Below, one piece after another: positions 1-7,239 of a DNA stretch of 8,636 bases. The stretch is from contig CAMCQD010000055.1 in assembly GCA_945876925.1 (NCBI GenBank), positions 1-8,636 on the forward strand, written 5' to 3'. Origin of the DNA: an uncultured Dermatophilus sp. GTDB lineage: Bacteria; Actinomycetota; Actinomycetes; Actinomycetales; Dermatophilaceae. How positions within the stretch are numbered: position 1 is the first letter of the stretch; the number at the start of each line of letters is the position of its first letter. The notes under the pieces were generated by a model. The model was given only the letters and a program-made list of their open reading frames with translations, had not been told where the DNA came from and searched no databases. Made by a program: the position numbers and the translations under genes.

Positions 1-1020
1 CTCCACCAGCCGACCGACCGACTTGACCGTCTCCTTGTCGTAACGCAGCGCGCGCAGGCGCCGGGTGGCCATCCGCGCCCCGACGATCTCGTGGTGGTGG
101 AAGCTCACCCCGCCGCCCGGCTCGAACCGGCGGGTAGCCGGCTTGCCGATGTCGTGCAGGATGGCCGCCAGGCGCAGCACGAGGTCCGGGCCGTCGTCCT
201 CCAGATCGATGGCCTGCTCCAGCACGGTGAGGGTGTGCTCGTACACGTCCTTGTGCCGGTTGTGCTCATCGACCGTGTCGCGCAGCACGGCCAGCTCGGG
301 CAGCACCAGCTCCGCCAGGCCGGTCCCCACCAGCACCCGCAGCCCGCGCACCGGGAACTCGCCGCTGATCAGCTTGCTCAGCTCATCGCGGATCCGCTCG
401 GCCGACACCATCGCCAGCGAGGCGGCCGCTTCCTCGATGGCCGCCCGGGCCTGGTCGTCCAGCGAGAACCCGAGCTGGGAGACGAACCGGGCCGCGCGCA
501 TCATCCGCAGGGGATCGTCGGCGAAGGACACCTGCGGCGCCGAGGGGGTCCGCAGGCGACGGGCGGCCAGGTCATCCAGCCCCCCGTGCGGGTCGGCGAA
601 TCCCAGGCTCGGCAGCCGCAGCGCCATCGCGTTGATCGTGAAGTCGCGCCGGCCCAGGTCCTCCACGAGATCGGTCCCGAAGGCCACGACCGGCTTGCGG
701 GTGACCCGGTCGTAGGCATCCGCCCGGTACGTGGTCACCTCGACCATGACCTTGCCGCGCCGCGCCGCGATGGTGCCGAAGTCGCGCCCGACATCCCAGG
801 TCGCCTCGGCCCATCCGGTCAGCAGCTGCTCGGTGACCTCCGGCGGGGCAGAGGTCGTCAGGTCCAGGTCGGGGGAATTCCGCCCGAGGAAGGCATCCCG
901 TACCGGGCCGCCGACCAGCGCTAGCTCATGCCCGGCAGCAGCGAATCGCTCACCCAGCTCCGTGAGCAGCGCAACGCTCGGGGCCAGGTGACGCACGGCG
1001 TCTCTGAGCAGCGAGTCCAT
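1..1020 (-). CDS. pcnA: CCA tRNA nucleotidyltransferase, 3' end missing (partial)
   Basis: This enzyme adds or repairs the 3'-terminal CCA of tRNAs in the cytoplasm, using CTP and ATP. The 340 visible residues show the class II nucleotidyltransferase head: a VGGPVRD motif (residues 36-42), the metal-binding pair D51/D53 in DLDLTT, RRDFTIN (124-130) and an ERIRDE motif (208-213). An HD-type domain follows, with H262 in YEHT and the HD pair H289-D290 in LHDIGKP. The reading frame runs without a stop off the left edge, so about 100-150 C-terminal residues are probably missing, judged by the roughly 480-residue actinobacterial family. I chose the ATG at 1020. An in-frame GTG at 1035 lies 8 nt from a -10-like TATTGT and could be a leaderless start adding five residues. 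No Shine-Dalgarno is visible before either start. The gene is divergent from the Nudix gene, as in M. tuberculosis Rv3907c/Rv3908. A poly(A) polymerase activity cannot be excluded from sequence. Confidence 0.95.
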   Translation of the reverse strand, partial: MDSLLRDAVRHLAPSVALLTELGERFAAAGHELALVGGPVRDAFLGRNSPDLDLTTSAPPEVTEQLLTGWAEATWDVGRDFGTIAARRGKVMVEVTTYRADAYDRVTRKPVVAFGTDLVEDLGRRDFTINAMALRLPSLGFADPHGGLDDLAARRLRTPSAPQVSFADDPLRMMRAARFVSQLGFSLDDQARAAIEEAAASLAMVSAERIRDELSKLISGEFPVRGLRVLVGTGLAELVLPELAVLRDTVDEHNRHKDVYEHTLTVLEQAIDLEDDGPDLVLRLAAILHDIGKPATRRFEPGGGVSFHHHEIVGARMATRRLRALRYDKETVKSVGRLVE

Positions 1021-1043
1021 GTGGTCGGAAGGCACGTCACATG

Positions 1044-1049
1044 ACAATA
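1044..1049 (-). promoter_or_regulatory. Candidate -10 element for pcnA
   Basis: On the minus strand this reads TATTGT and fits the TANNNT -10 pattern. It lies 8 nt before the in-frame GTG at 1035 and 23 nt before the ATG at 1020. No convincing -35 is seen; TGGCAA at 1074-1069 is a poor candidate with a 19-nt spacer. It is a short motif in a divergent intergenic region, so support is modest. Confidence 0.35.
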
Positions 1050-1112
1050 GGCGATGCCCGGAAGCGCCTTGCCACGGCCCCTGGGGTCCGGCGCTCTGTT
1101 CGCGGCGATAGA

Positions 1113-1118
1113 TATCAT
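1113..1118 (+). promoter_or_regulatory. Candidate -10 element of a leaderless Nudix transcript
   Basis: TATCAT matches the actinobacterial -10 consensus and stands out in otherwise GC-rich sequence. Exactly 6 nt separate it from the ATG at 1125, so transcription would begin at or next to the A of the start codon. No Shine-Dalgarno precedes that ATG, which agrees with a leaderless mRNA, common in Actinomycetota. No good -35 hexamer is seen. Confidence 0.55.
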
Positions 1119-1124
1119 ACGAAG

Positions 1125-1607
1125 ATGACCACTGCGCCGCGACCGAGCCGCCCCGTGCGGCGCGTTCCCGCGGTGCTCGAGAGATCGGCGGGCGGGATCG
1201 TCGTCGACGTGCAGGAGGGCCAGGCGCACATCGCCATCATCGCCCGCCGTAACCGCGCTGGCCGGGTCGAGTGGTGCCTGCCCAAGGGGCATCAGGAAGG
1301 CGATGAGACCCTCGAGCAGACCGCCGAGCGCGAAGTCGCCGAGGAGACCGGCATCCAGGGCCGGGTGCTCACCACCCTCGGGACCATCGACTACTGGTTC
1401 TCCACGCATGACCGGCGGGTCCACAAGGTCGTGCACCATTACCTCCTCGAAGCCACCGGCGGGCGGCTGACGGTGGAGAACGACCCCGACAAGGAGGCGT
1501 TCGCTGTGGACTGGTTCCCCCTCCACCGCGTGCAGGAACAACTCACCTTCCCCAACGAGCGACGGATCGCGCAGCTGGCATGGGATCGCCTCTCCGGCGC
1601 CAAGTGA
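1125..1607 (+). CDS. Nudix hydrolase (MutT4-like position)
   Basis: This is a cytoplasmic hydrolase of nucleoside-diphosphate-linked substrates; the actual substrate cannot be read from sequence. The 160-residue product has a complete Nudix box. G55, E61 and then R69-E70-V-A-E73-E74-T-G76-I fit GX5EX7REUXEEXGU, with the metal-binding glutamates intact. The upstream beta strand ERSAGGIVV and the WCLPKG segment are typical of the fold. I start it at 1125 rather than the in-frame ATG at 1041. The extra 28 residues would cover the promoter region, are not Nudix-like, and the 1125 ATG sits 6 nt behind TATCAT. Its position between pcnA and the DUF6049 gene matches Rv3908 (mutT4). Its end overlaps the next gene by 28 bp (or by 4 bp, GTGA, if that gene starts at 1604), suggesting one operon with murJ. 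Confidence 0.93.
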   Translation: MTTAPRPSRPVRRVPAVLERSAGGIVVDVQEGQAHIAIIARRNRAGRVEWCLPKGHQEGDETLEQTAEREVAEETGIQGRVLTTLGTIDYWFSTHDRRVHKVVHHYLLEATGGRLTVENDPDKEAFAVDWFPLHRVQEQLTFPNERRIAQLAWDRLSGAK

Positions 1608-3736
1608 CCTTCATCACCCGGCTGGCCTCAGCGACTGCCGTACTCGTCCTGGCAGCGCTCATCACGCTGGGCGCGGCCGTAACGGCTCCCGGCGGCACCG
1701 CCAGCGCCGCCTCCGACCCGGGCATCCAGGTGTCGATCGCGCGGGTCACCCCCGCAGTGGCAGAACCCGGCAAGCCCGTGCGCATCGAGGTCGTGGTCAC
1801 GAACAACGGCACCCAGCCCCTCGACGGAATCGACGTACGCGCCCTGATCGGCCGGCGCACGCTGGAGAACCGCACGGCGGTAGCCGAGTTCGCCGCCGGG
1901 ACGGGCCCCTCCCCGACCATCCACCAGGTCGCCACCGCACGCATCCCCGGCCCGGTGGCCCCCCGGGCCCGCGGCGAGACCACCCTGGAGATCACCAGCG
2001 GCGATGTCCCCTCGGCCGGGGCATTCGGGGTGCATCCGCTGGTGATCGAGGCGGTCTCCGGCGATAAGGCCATCCGCACCCGCTCGTACCTGCCGGTGCA
2101 CACCCGCAAGGAGTACGAGCCCATCCAGCTCGCCTTCGCCATCCCGCTCACCTTCGACCCCGACCCGCAGCTGGTCACCGCCACGGGCGAGGACCTGGCC
2201 AGCGCCTGGGGCAGGCTCGCCGGGGCCAGCGGGCGGATCACCCGCATCCTCACCGGCACCGACGGGCGCCAGGTCACCTTCGCGGTCGACCCCACCCTGG
2301 TCGGCTACAACGACCAGCCGCCCCCCGAGCTCAGCGATGACGACCAGGGCCGTGACCCGGCCACCCAGGTGCAGCGGATCATCACGGCGGTGGCCGGCCG
2401 CCTCGCCGCCCAGGCCAGCGCCACCATCTGGGAACTGCCCCCGGCCGATCCCGACCTGGCCGCCCTGTCCGGCCCGGACGCCGACCAGCGCCTGCTGCAG
2501 TCCATCACCAGCACGGACACTGGCCTGGCCAATCTGCTCGACCGGGCCGAGAGCGGCTCGGCGATCACCCGGATCGCCTGGCCGGTGAGCGGCTCGCTGG
2601 GCCCGGCCCAGCGGATCGCCGTAGACGCCGCCTACGCCGCCAGGGACGGCGAGGGCGCGGACGCGTTCATCGCCCGCTCCGGCGACCTCGACGCCAGCCC
2701 GCTCGCACCCGGGCAGGCGGCCCGGCGCACCGCGGGCGGATCGGCGATGCTGGTCTCCGACGACATCCTCTCGGCCGACCTGGCCAGCGCAACCTCCGCC
2801 GCCGACGCCGGCGCGGCCACCCAGCGCTTCCTCGCCGACGCGATGACCCTGCTAGCCGAGTCCCCGGGGCGGGCCCGCACGGTCCTCGTCGCCGCACCCC
2901 GCGACTTCGCGCCCGACGCGGTCGCCCTGGGCGCGCTGCTGGACTCGGCCGAGGATGCCCCGTGGCTGTCGGTGGTGAGCGGCGATGAGCTCATCGCCGC
3001 CGCCCGGCGTGACACCGCCCCGACCGCCCCCGAGCCCGGCGCAGCCTGGACCGGCGGGACGGGCACGACCACCACCGCTTCGGCCAGCCCGCTCGCGACT
3101 CAGGAGATCTCGCAGATCATCCTGGCCGGGCAGCACGTGGCCGGGATCGGCTCGGTGCTCACCCCGACCACCACCTCCACCCTGGTGCCGCACGAGACCA
3201 CCATCCAGGCGCTGGCTTCCTCCCGGTGGCGGGGCCAGGCCCGGGCCTTCGCCGCCACCTCAGAGGCGGTCTACAACCGGATCAGCACGCTGACCACCGG
3301 GGTATCGGTGCTGCCCAGCACGGTGAACTTCCTGGCCGATCACGGAGTTATGCAGGTCACCGCCGTGAATAACCTCGATGTGGCAGTGCACAACGTGCGC
3401 CTCGTCCTCGAACCCCAGGGGCAGCCGCCCCGGCTGCGGATCACCAGCCCCGAGCCGTTGTCCATCGCCCCGCGCAGTCGCACGACCGTGCGGGTCTCGG
3501 TGGAAGCCGTCGCCGCCGGAGTGGTACCCGTGTCAACGCGCCTGACCACCGCGACGGGCACTAGGCTCGGCACGGACGCCACGGTGAACGTGCGCGTCCA
3601 GCCCACGGGCGGCTGGATCGTGGCCGTCGGAGGGGTACTGGCGGGAGTCGTCTTCATCGTCGGCCTCTTCCGCACCCTGCGTCGCGGCCGCCCCCGGGTC
3701 ACCGACGCCGACCTTGAGGGAATCGACCTGGGATGA
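1580..3736 (+). CDS. DUF6049 family membrane-anchored extracytoplasmic protein
   Basis: Function is unknown; the family travels with murJ across Actinomycetota (Rv3909 in M. tuberculosis), which suggests an envelope role. The 718-residue product begins with a basic N-region (RR at 6-7, R14), a hydrophobic core (about 17-36) and a signal-peptidase site ASA|AS after residue 43. An Ig-like beta domain (about 48-170) has the conserved VTNNG segment. A long central domain contains FAVDPTL (234-240) and WELP, as expected for this family. A second Ig-like segment precedes one TM helix (about 680-698), then a basic cytoplasmic tail (RTLRRGRPR). The protein is therefore mostly outside the cell. An in-frame GTG at 1604 forms a GTGA overlap with the Nudix stop and is an equally possible start; I prefer 1580 for its basic signal N-region, but neither has a good Shine-Dalgarno. 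It overlaps murJ by 4 bp. Confidence 0.88.
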   Translation: MGSPLRRQVTFITRLASATAVLVLAALITLGAAVTAPGGTASAASDPGIQVSIARVTPAVAEPGKPVRIEVVVTNNGTQPLDGIDVRALIGRRTLENRTAVAEFAAGTGPSPTIHQVATARIPGPVAPRARGETTLEITSGDVPSAGAFGVHPLVIEAVSGDKAIRTRSYLPVHTRKEYEPIQLAFAIPLTFDPDPQLVTATGEDLASAWGRLAGASGRITRILTGTDGRQVTFAVDPTLVGYNDQPPPELSDDDQGRDPATQVQRIITAVAGRLAAQASATIWELPPADPDLAALSGPDADQRLLQSITSTDTGLANLLDRAESGSAITRIAWPVSGSLGPAQRIAVDAAYAARDGEGADAFIARSGDLDASPLAPGQAARRTAGGSAMLVSDDILSADLASATSAADAGAATQRFLADAMTLLAESPGRARTVLVAAPRDFAPDAVALGALLDSAEDAPWLSVVSGDELIAAARRDTAPTAPEPGAAWTGGTGTTTTASASPLATQEISQIILAGQHVAGIGSVLTPTTTSTLVPHETTIQALASSRWRGQARAFAATSEAVYNRISTLTTGVSVLPSTVNFLADHGVMQVTAVNNLDVAVHNVRLVLEPQGQPPRLRITSPEPLSIAPRSRTTVRVSVEAVAAGVVPVSTRLTTATGTRLGTDATVNVRVQPTGGWIVAVGGVLAGVVFIVGLFRTLRRGRPRVTDADLEGIDLG

Positions 3737-5331
3737 GCAGCAATTCCGGTCTCGCTCGCGCGAGTGCACTCATGGCCTCGGGCAGCTTCGCGTCCCGGGT
3801 GCTGGGAGTCGTCCGCTCCTCGATGATCATGGCCGTCTTCGGCATCTCGCTCGCAGGCGACTCCTGGGCAGTGGCGAACATGCTGCCCAACACGATCTAC
3901 ACCCTGCTCGCCGGGGGCGTGCTCAACGCCGTCCTGGTACCGCAGATCACCAAGGCCCAGCAGCAGGAGGATGGCGGCCAGGTCTACGTCGACCGGCTCA
4001 TCACGCTGTCGATCCTCGTGCTAGCCGGGATCACCGCCGCGTGCATCCCGCTGACGCCGGTGCTCGTGCGGATCCTCAGCAGCAGTAACTGGACCCAGGA
4101 GACCTACCAGCTCGCGGTCGCGTTCAGCTACATCTGCATGCCGGCGGTGTTCTTCTACGGCCTGTACGCCATCCTCGGGCAGGTCCTCAACGCCCGGGAG
4201 AAGTTCGGCGCGTTCATGTGGTCGCCGGTGCTGTGCAACATCGTGTGGCTCATCGGGCTGGGCTGGTTCATCGCGCGCTACGGCCGCGGGATCGGCGACC
4301 CGGCCCGGTTCGACGGCACGATGGTCGCCATCCTCGCCGGGTCGCTGAGCATCGGCGTAGCCCTCCAGGCGCTCGTGCTGCTGATCCCGCTGTCCTCCTC
4401 CGGCTTCCGCTACCGGCCCCGGTTCGGCTTCCGCGGGGTTGGGCTGGGAGCGGTGGGCCGGGTAGCCGGGTGGACCTTCGCCTCGCTCCTGGTGGCCCAG
4501 GCCGGCCTGGTCATCCAGTCCCGGGTGCTCACCTCCGTGGACCAGGGATTTCCCGGCAAGATCCCCTACGACCAGGCCTTCCTGCTGTTCATGACCCCGC
4601 ATGGGCTGATCACGGTCTCGCTGGTCACCGCCTTGTTCACCTCGATGTCCAAATCCGCGGCGATCCGCGACCTGCCCGCAGTCAAGGCCGACCTGCGCCG
4701 CGGCGCGGCCCTCATCGGCGTGGCCACCATCCCGGTGACGTTCGGCATGCTGGCGCTGGGCACCTGCCTGTCGGGCGTCATCTACGCCGGCAACACCCGG
4801 GCCGCCTCGGACGCCATCGGCTACCTCACCATGGCGATGACCACCGGACTGCCCGCCTACGGCCTCTACTACCTGGTGCAGCGCGCCTACCTGGCCCACC
4901 AGGACGCCCGTACCCCGTTCCGGATGCAGCTGCTCAGCACCTCCATCGGCATCGTCCTCACCCTGGCGGCGCTGCTGCTGGATTCCCAGTGGCGGGCACT
5001 GGGGGTGGCCGGCGGCCAGGCCATCGCGAATACCCTCAGCGCCATCGTGGCGCTGGGCTGGCTGCGCCAGCGCCTGGGCAAGCTGGGCATGTACCGCACG
5101 ACCCGCACCTGGGTGCGGGTCACCGTGGCCTGCCTCCCGGCGACCGCGATCGCCCTGGCCATCTTCCTGGGCACCCAGCAGGTCCTGTCCGGACGGCTGC
5201 ACCTGCTGGTGACCCTGCTCCTGGGCGGGCCGGCCTTCCTGGCCGCCTACGCGGCCGCCTGCCACCGCATGCGCGTCGGGGAGATCAGCTCCCTCGTCTC
5301 GGCGGTCACCACGCGGCTAGGTAAGCGCTGA
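3733..5331 (+). CDS. murJ: Lipid II flippase MurJ (MviN family)
   Basis: MurJ is a polytopic inner-membrane protein of the MOP superfamily that flips undecaprenyl-linked lipid II to the outer face for peptidoglycan synthesis. The 532-residue product has the usual length of a stand-alone MurJ and about 14 hydrophobic segments. Visible family motifs are SRVLGVVR (21-28) with conserved basic residues, ML-PN then LLAGGVLNAVLVP (50-70), ILGQVLNAREKFGA (147-160) followed by P165 and N169, and the second-half equivalent TPHGLITVSLVTALF (288-302). The start ATG overlaps the DUF6049 stop as ATGA, and GAGGG (3716-3720) lies 12 nt upstream, so translation is probably coupled. Unlike M. tuberculosis MviN (Rv3910), it ends after the membrane domain. 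The pseudokinase module is a separate downstream gene. Confidence 0.95.
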   Translation: MSSNSGLARASALMASGSFASRVLGVVRSSMIMAVFGISLAGDSWAVANMLPNTIYTLLAGGVLNAVLVPQITKAQQQEDGGQVYVDRLITLSILVLAGITAACIPLTPVLVRILSSSNWTQETYQLAVAFSYICMPAVFFYGLYAILGQVLNAREKFGAFMWSPVLCNIVWLIGLGWFIARYGRGIGDPARFDGTMVAILAGSLSIGVALQALVLLIPLSSSGFRYRPRFGFRGVGLGAVGRVAGWTFASLLVAQAGLVIQSRVLTSVDQGFPGKIPYDQAFLLFMTPHGLITVSLVTALFTSMSKSAAIRDLPAVKADLRRGAALIGVATIPVTFGMLALGTCLSGVIYAGNTRAASDAIGYLTMAMTTGLPAYGLYYLVQRAYLAHQDARTPFRMQLLSTSIGIVLTLAALLLDSQWRALGVAGGQAIANTLSAIVALGWLRQRLGKLGMYRTTRTWVRVTVACLPATAIALAIFLGTQQVLSGRLHLLVTLLLGGPAFLAAYAAACHRMRVGEISSLVSAVTTRLGKR

Positions 5332-5355
5332 GCCCCGGCCCGGCACGCCTAGACT
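5328..5355 (+). promoter_or_regulatory. Candidate promoter of the pseudokinase gene
   Basis: TAGACT at 5350-5355 is a good -10 match and is unusually AT-rich for this window. A weak -35, CTGAGC (5328-5333), overlaps the murJ stop with a 16-nt spacer. The -10 sits within a small hairpin, GCCTA-gact-TAGGC (5347-5360), that might be an operator. Transcription from about 5363 would give a leader of roughly 100 nt to the GTG at 5461. The pseudokinase could therefore be expressed separately from murJ. Confidence 0.4.
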
Positions 5356-5447
5356 TAGGCCTGATGGTCGTTTTCACGGCGCATGTCCGGCTTCCGATGT
5401 GCCCGCGCCGCAACGGCCCCGACACATCAAGCGATCGAAGACAACGC

Positions 5448-5452
5448 GAAGG
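5448..5452 (+). promoter_or_regulatory. Ribosome binding site deciding the pseudokinase start
   Basis: GAAGG lies 8 nt before the GTG at 5461. The alternative in-frame ATG at 5383 has no Shine-Dalgarno. The 26 codons between them have seven A/T-ending codons (for example tgt, aca, cat, caa), unusual beside the strongly GC-ending gene body. Confidence 0.5.
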
Positions 5453-5460
5453 CGGTGGCC

Positions 5461-7131
5461 GTGCAAGGCGTAGGACCCGGGCGCGTCGTCGCTGGCCGCT
5501 ACACACTCAAGGAACGCCGGGCCCGTATCGGTGACATCGACGTGTGGGCGGCCACGGACGACACCCTCGGCCGGGAGGTCGAGGTGACCGTATTCCCCAC
5601 GGCGATGCCCAACGCCGCAGACATCGTCGACGCCGCCCGGCGCAGCGCCGCCATCGCCGACCACCGGCTGGTCCGGGTCCTCGACGTCGGCTCGGACATC
5701 ACGATGAGCTGGCTGGTCGAAGAGACCCTAGCCGAAACCCACACTCTCGCACAATTGATCGAAAACGGTCAGATGCCACCTGAGGAGGCGCGCCGCATCG
5801 CCGGCGAGGTGGCCACTGCCCTGGCGGCGGCCGCCAAGCGGGGAGTGCACCACCTGCACCTGACCCCGCACGCCGTCCGGCTCTCCGAATCGGGCAACAT
5901 CAAGATCGCGGGGCTGGCCATCGCCTCGGCCATCGAGGGCAATGACGAGGACATCACGCACGCCCAGGCCGAGCGCCAGGACACCCGCTCAGTGGTCGCG
6001 CTCATGTACGCGGTGATGACGACCCGCTGGCCGCTGCCGAACCGGGTCCGCGGAATGCAGGCTGCCCCGCGGGTGGGCGTGGGCGTCGCGGCCCCCTCCG
6101 AGCTGGTCGTGGCCGTTCCGCCGGCCCTGGACGCCATCTGCCGCAGCACCCTCAACCAGGGCACCGGGCCGGCCACCCCGGCTCAGCTCGCCCAGCAGCT
6201 GCGTCCCTGGTCCACCACGCGGGTCACTAAGGTCACCCACCGCAGCGTGTCCCCGGCCGATTCCATCACCCCCACGAGCATGCTGCCTGCAGCCCGGGAC
6301 GGTGCGGGCGGCCAGGGTGCCGCGCGACCGGACCGGCGCGCCGAGAAACGGGCCGCCCGGATCGCCGCCGAGCGGCGGGAGATCGAGGAACGCCGGGCCC
6401 AGCCGGAGTACCTCGACCTGCCGGAAGCACTCGAGGCCGGGGTGGGCATCGACGGCCCGGAGACCCGCCTGGCACCCGGGGTGGCGGCGCTGCCCCAGCG
6501 CGACGGGCGCTACTCCAAGCCGATCCTCGGAGCCGTCGGCGCAGCGGTCCTCCTGGCCACGGCAGTCGCCATCCCGGTGCTGTGGAACGCCATCCCCGAT
6601 TCGACGTCGGCCGCCAGCGCGGAGGCTTCCCCGGCCCCCACGACGAGCGCCCCGGCCGCTCCGGCCGCACCAGCCACCACCGCAGCACCAGCGGCGGTCT
6701 CCATCGCGGGGGTCACCTCATTCGACCCCGAGGGCGACGGCAAGGAGAACGAGACCCAGGCCCCCCGGGCAATCGACGGCAACCCGGCGACCGCGTGGCG
6801 CTCCGAGGGCTACAACGACCCCGGCAACGTCGGCGGGCAGAAGGTCGGCATCGGCCTCATCGTCCAGCTCCGCGATGCCTCGGTCCTCACCGGGGTTAAG
6901 GTCACCACGCCCATCGCCGGTCATTCGCTGAAGATCTATGCGAACGGCTCGCCCTCCCTGGACGGTGCCACCGAGCTGGCGTCGGCTTCTGCGACCGCCG
7001 CCGGTGAACAGGACTTCCGCGCCGCCTCGCCGGTGCAGAATGCCAGGTACGTCATCGTGCTGGTCACCGGGCTGCCCCAGGAGAACGACGGCCGGTACCG
7101 GGCGAACATCGCCGAGATCGTGCCGTACTAA
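5461..7131 (+). CDS. Membrane pseudokinase with extracellular discoidin-like domain (MviN C-terminal module)
   Basis: Probable regulatory partner of MurJ. From the GTG at 5461 it has 556 residues; an ATG at 5383 would add 26. Residues about 8-250 are kinase-like but catalytically dead. There is no glycine loop. The VAIK lysine region reads EVTVFP. HRDLKPxN is replaced by HLHLTPHAV (131-139), and DFG by AGLA (150-153). The helix F region TRSVVALMY remains. A Ser/Thr-rich stretch (about 250-275) contains T272-S-M-L, a possible FHA-type pThr site. A basic/acidic helix (about 292-320), one TM helix (about 355-374) and an Ala/Pro/Thr linker lead to a discoidin/galactose-binding-like ectodomain (about 414-556; AIDGNPATAWRSE, then YVIVLVTGLP). 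This layout equals the C-terminal half of M. tuberculosis MviN, where phosphorylation by PknB recruits FhaA. Here it is uncoupled from murJ. The MurJ-regulation role is inferred from that homology. Confidence 0.85.
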   Translation: MQGVGPGRVVAGRYTLKERRARIGDIDVWAATDDTLGREVEVTVFPTAMPNAADIVDAARRSAAIADHRLVRVLDVGSDITMSWLVEETLAETHTLAQLIENGQMPPEEARRIAGEVATALAAAAKRGVHHLHLTPHAVRLSESGNIKIAGLAIASAIEGNDEDITHAQAERQDTRSVVALMYAVMTTRWPLPNRVRGMQAAPRVGVGVAAPSELVVAVPPALDAICRSTLNQGTGPATPAQLAQQLRPWSTTRVTKVTHRSVSPADSITPTSMLPAARDGAGGQGAARPDRRAEKRAARIAAERREIEERRAQPEYLDLPEALEAGVGIDGPETRLAPGVAALPQRDGRYSKPILGAVGAAVLLATAVAIPVLWNAIPDSTSAASAEASPAPTTSAPAAPAAPATTAAPAAVSIAGVTSFDPEGDGKENETQAPRAIDGNPATAWRSEGYNDPGNVGGQKVGIGLIVQLRDASVLTGVKVTTPIAGHSLKIYANGSPSLDGATELASASATAAGEQDFRAASPVQNARYVIVLVTGLPQENDGRYRANIAEIVPY

Positions 7132-7134
7132 ACC

Positions 7135-7152
7135 ACCCGCTGACCAGCGGGT
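7135..7152 (+). terminator. Hairpin terminator after the pseudokinase gene
   Basis: A perfect 7-bp stem, ACCCGCT / AGCGGGT, with a GACC loop begins 3 nt after the stop codon. There is no U tract, as is common for terminators in high-GC actinobacteria. It would separate the pseudokinase transcript from the anti-sigma-like gene. Confidence 0.5.
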
Positions 7153-7172
7153 CCGCCTACCGGCCCGCGAAC

Positions 7173-7239
7173 GCTGGTGACCGCCGCCGGCGGCCGCCGG
7201 GAACCCACGCTTTTCCCGGGACGTCATCCGGTCACCAGC
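7173..7239. repeat. 11-bp inverted repeat flanking the ECF promoter
   Basis: GCTGGTGACCG (7173-7183) and its exact reverse complement CGGTCACCAGC (7229-7239) are separated by 45 bp. The left arm touches a 12-bp palindrome, GCCGCCGGCGGC (7183-7194). The arms enclose the ECF-type promoter, and the right arm covers the expected transcription start. It may be a paired operator, a read-through attenuator, or a chance product of high GC; an 11-bp perfect match at this distance makes chance less likely. Confidence 0.55.
7200..7226 (+). promoter_or_regulatory. ECF sigma (SigM-type) promoter of the anti-sigma-like gene
   Basis: GGAAC (7200-7204), within GGGAACCC, is followed after exactly 17 nt by CGTCA (7222-7226). 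This matches the classical ECF pattern GGAAC-N16-18-CGTC, and specifically the M. tuberculosis SigM form ending CGTCR. Transcription would start near 7232, giving a leader of about 50 nt to the ATG at 7281. In M. tuberculosis SigM autoregulates the equivalent position. Both elements are seen directly; which sigma factor uses them is inference. Confidence 0.6.

Noticed and set aside
91..924. Forward 277-codon and 216-codon frames opposite pcnA
   Set aside because: The minus-strand frame encodes a clear CCA nucleotidyltransferase with every motif. The plus-strand frames are low-complexity products of its codon bias.
1041..1124. A 28-residue N-terminal extension of the Nudix protein from ATG 1041
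   Set aside because: It would cover both candidate promoters, has no Shine-Dalgarno, and reads as a sequence unlike the Nudix fold; the 1125 start fits the TATCAT spacing.
921..1541. A 206-codon minus-strand frame spanning the pcnA start and the Nudix gene
   Set aside because: It overlaps the authentic Nudix box gene and crosses the divergent promoters; its translation has no recognisable features.
4021..5265. A 414-codon antisense open frame across murJ, and a 368-codon forward frame at 4218-5324
   Set aside because: Both are shadows of murJ in GC-rich sequence, where stop codons are rare off-frame. Their products are low-complexity G/R/P/H-rich sequences with no motif, while the murJ frame has clear family motifs.
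5364..5534. A short frame starting with an ATG 8 nt after TAGACT, about 55 codons, as a possible leaderless leader peptide
   Set aside because: Codon use is not coding-like (Arg-rich, many A-ending codons), and it overlaps the pseudokinase start in another frame. I cannot support it beyond the ATG position.
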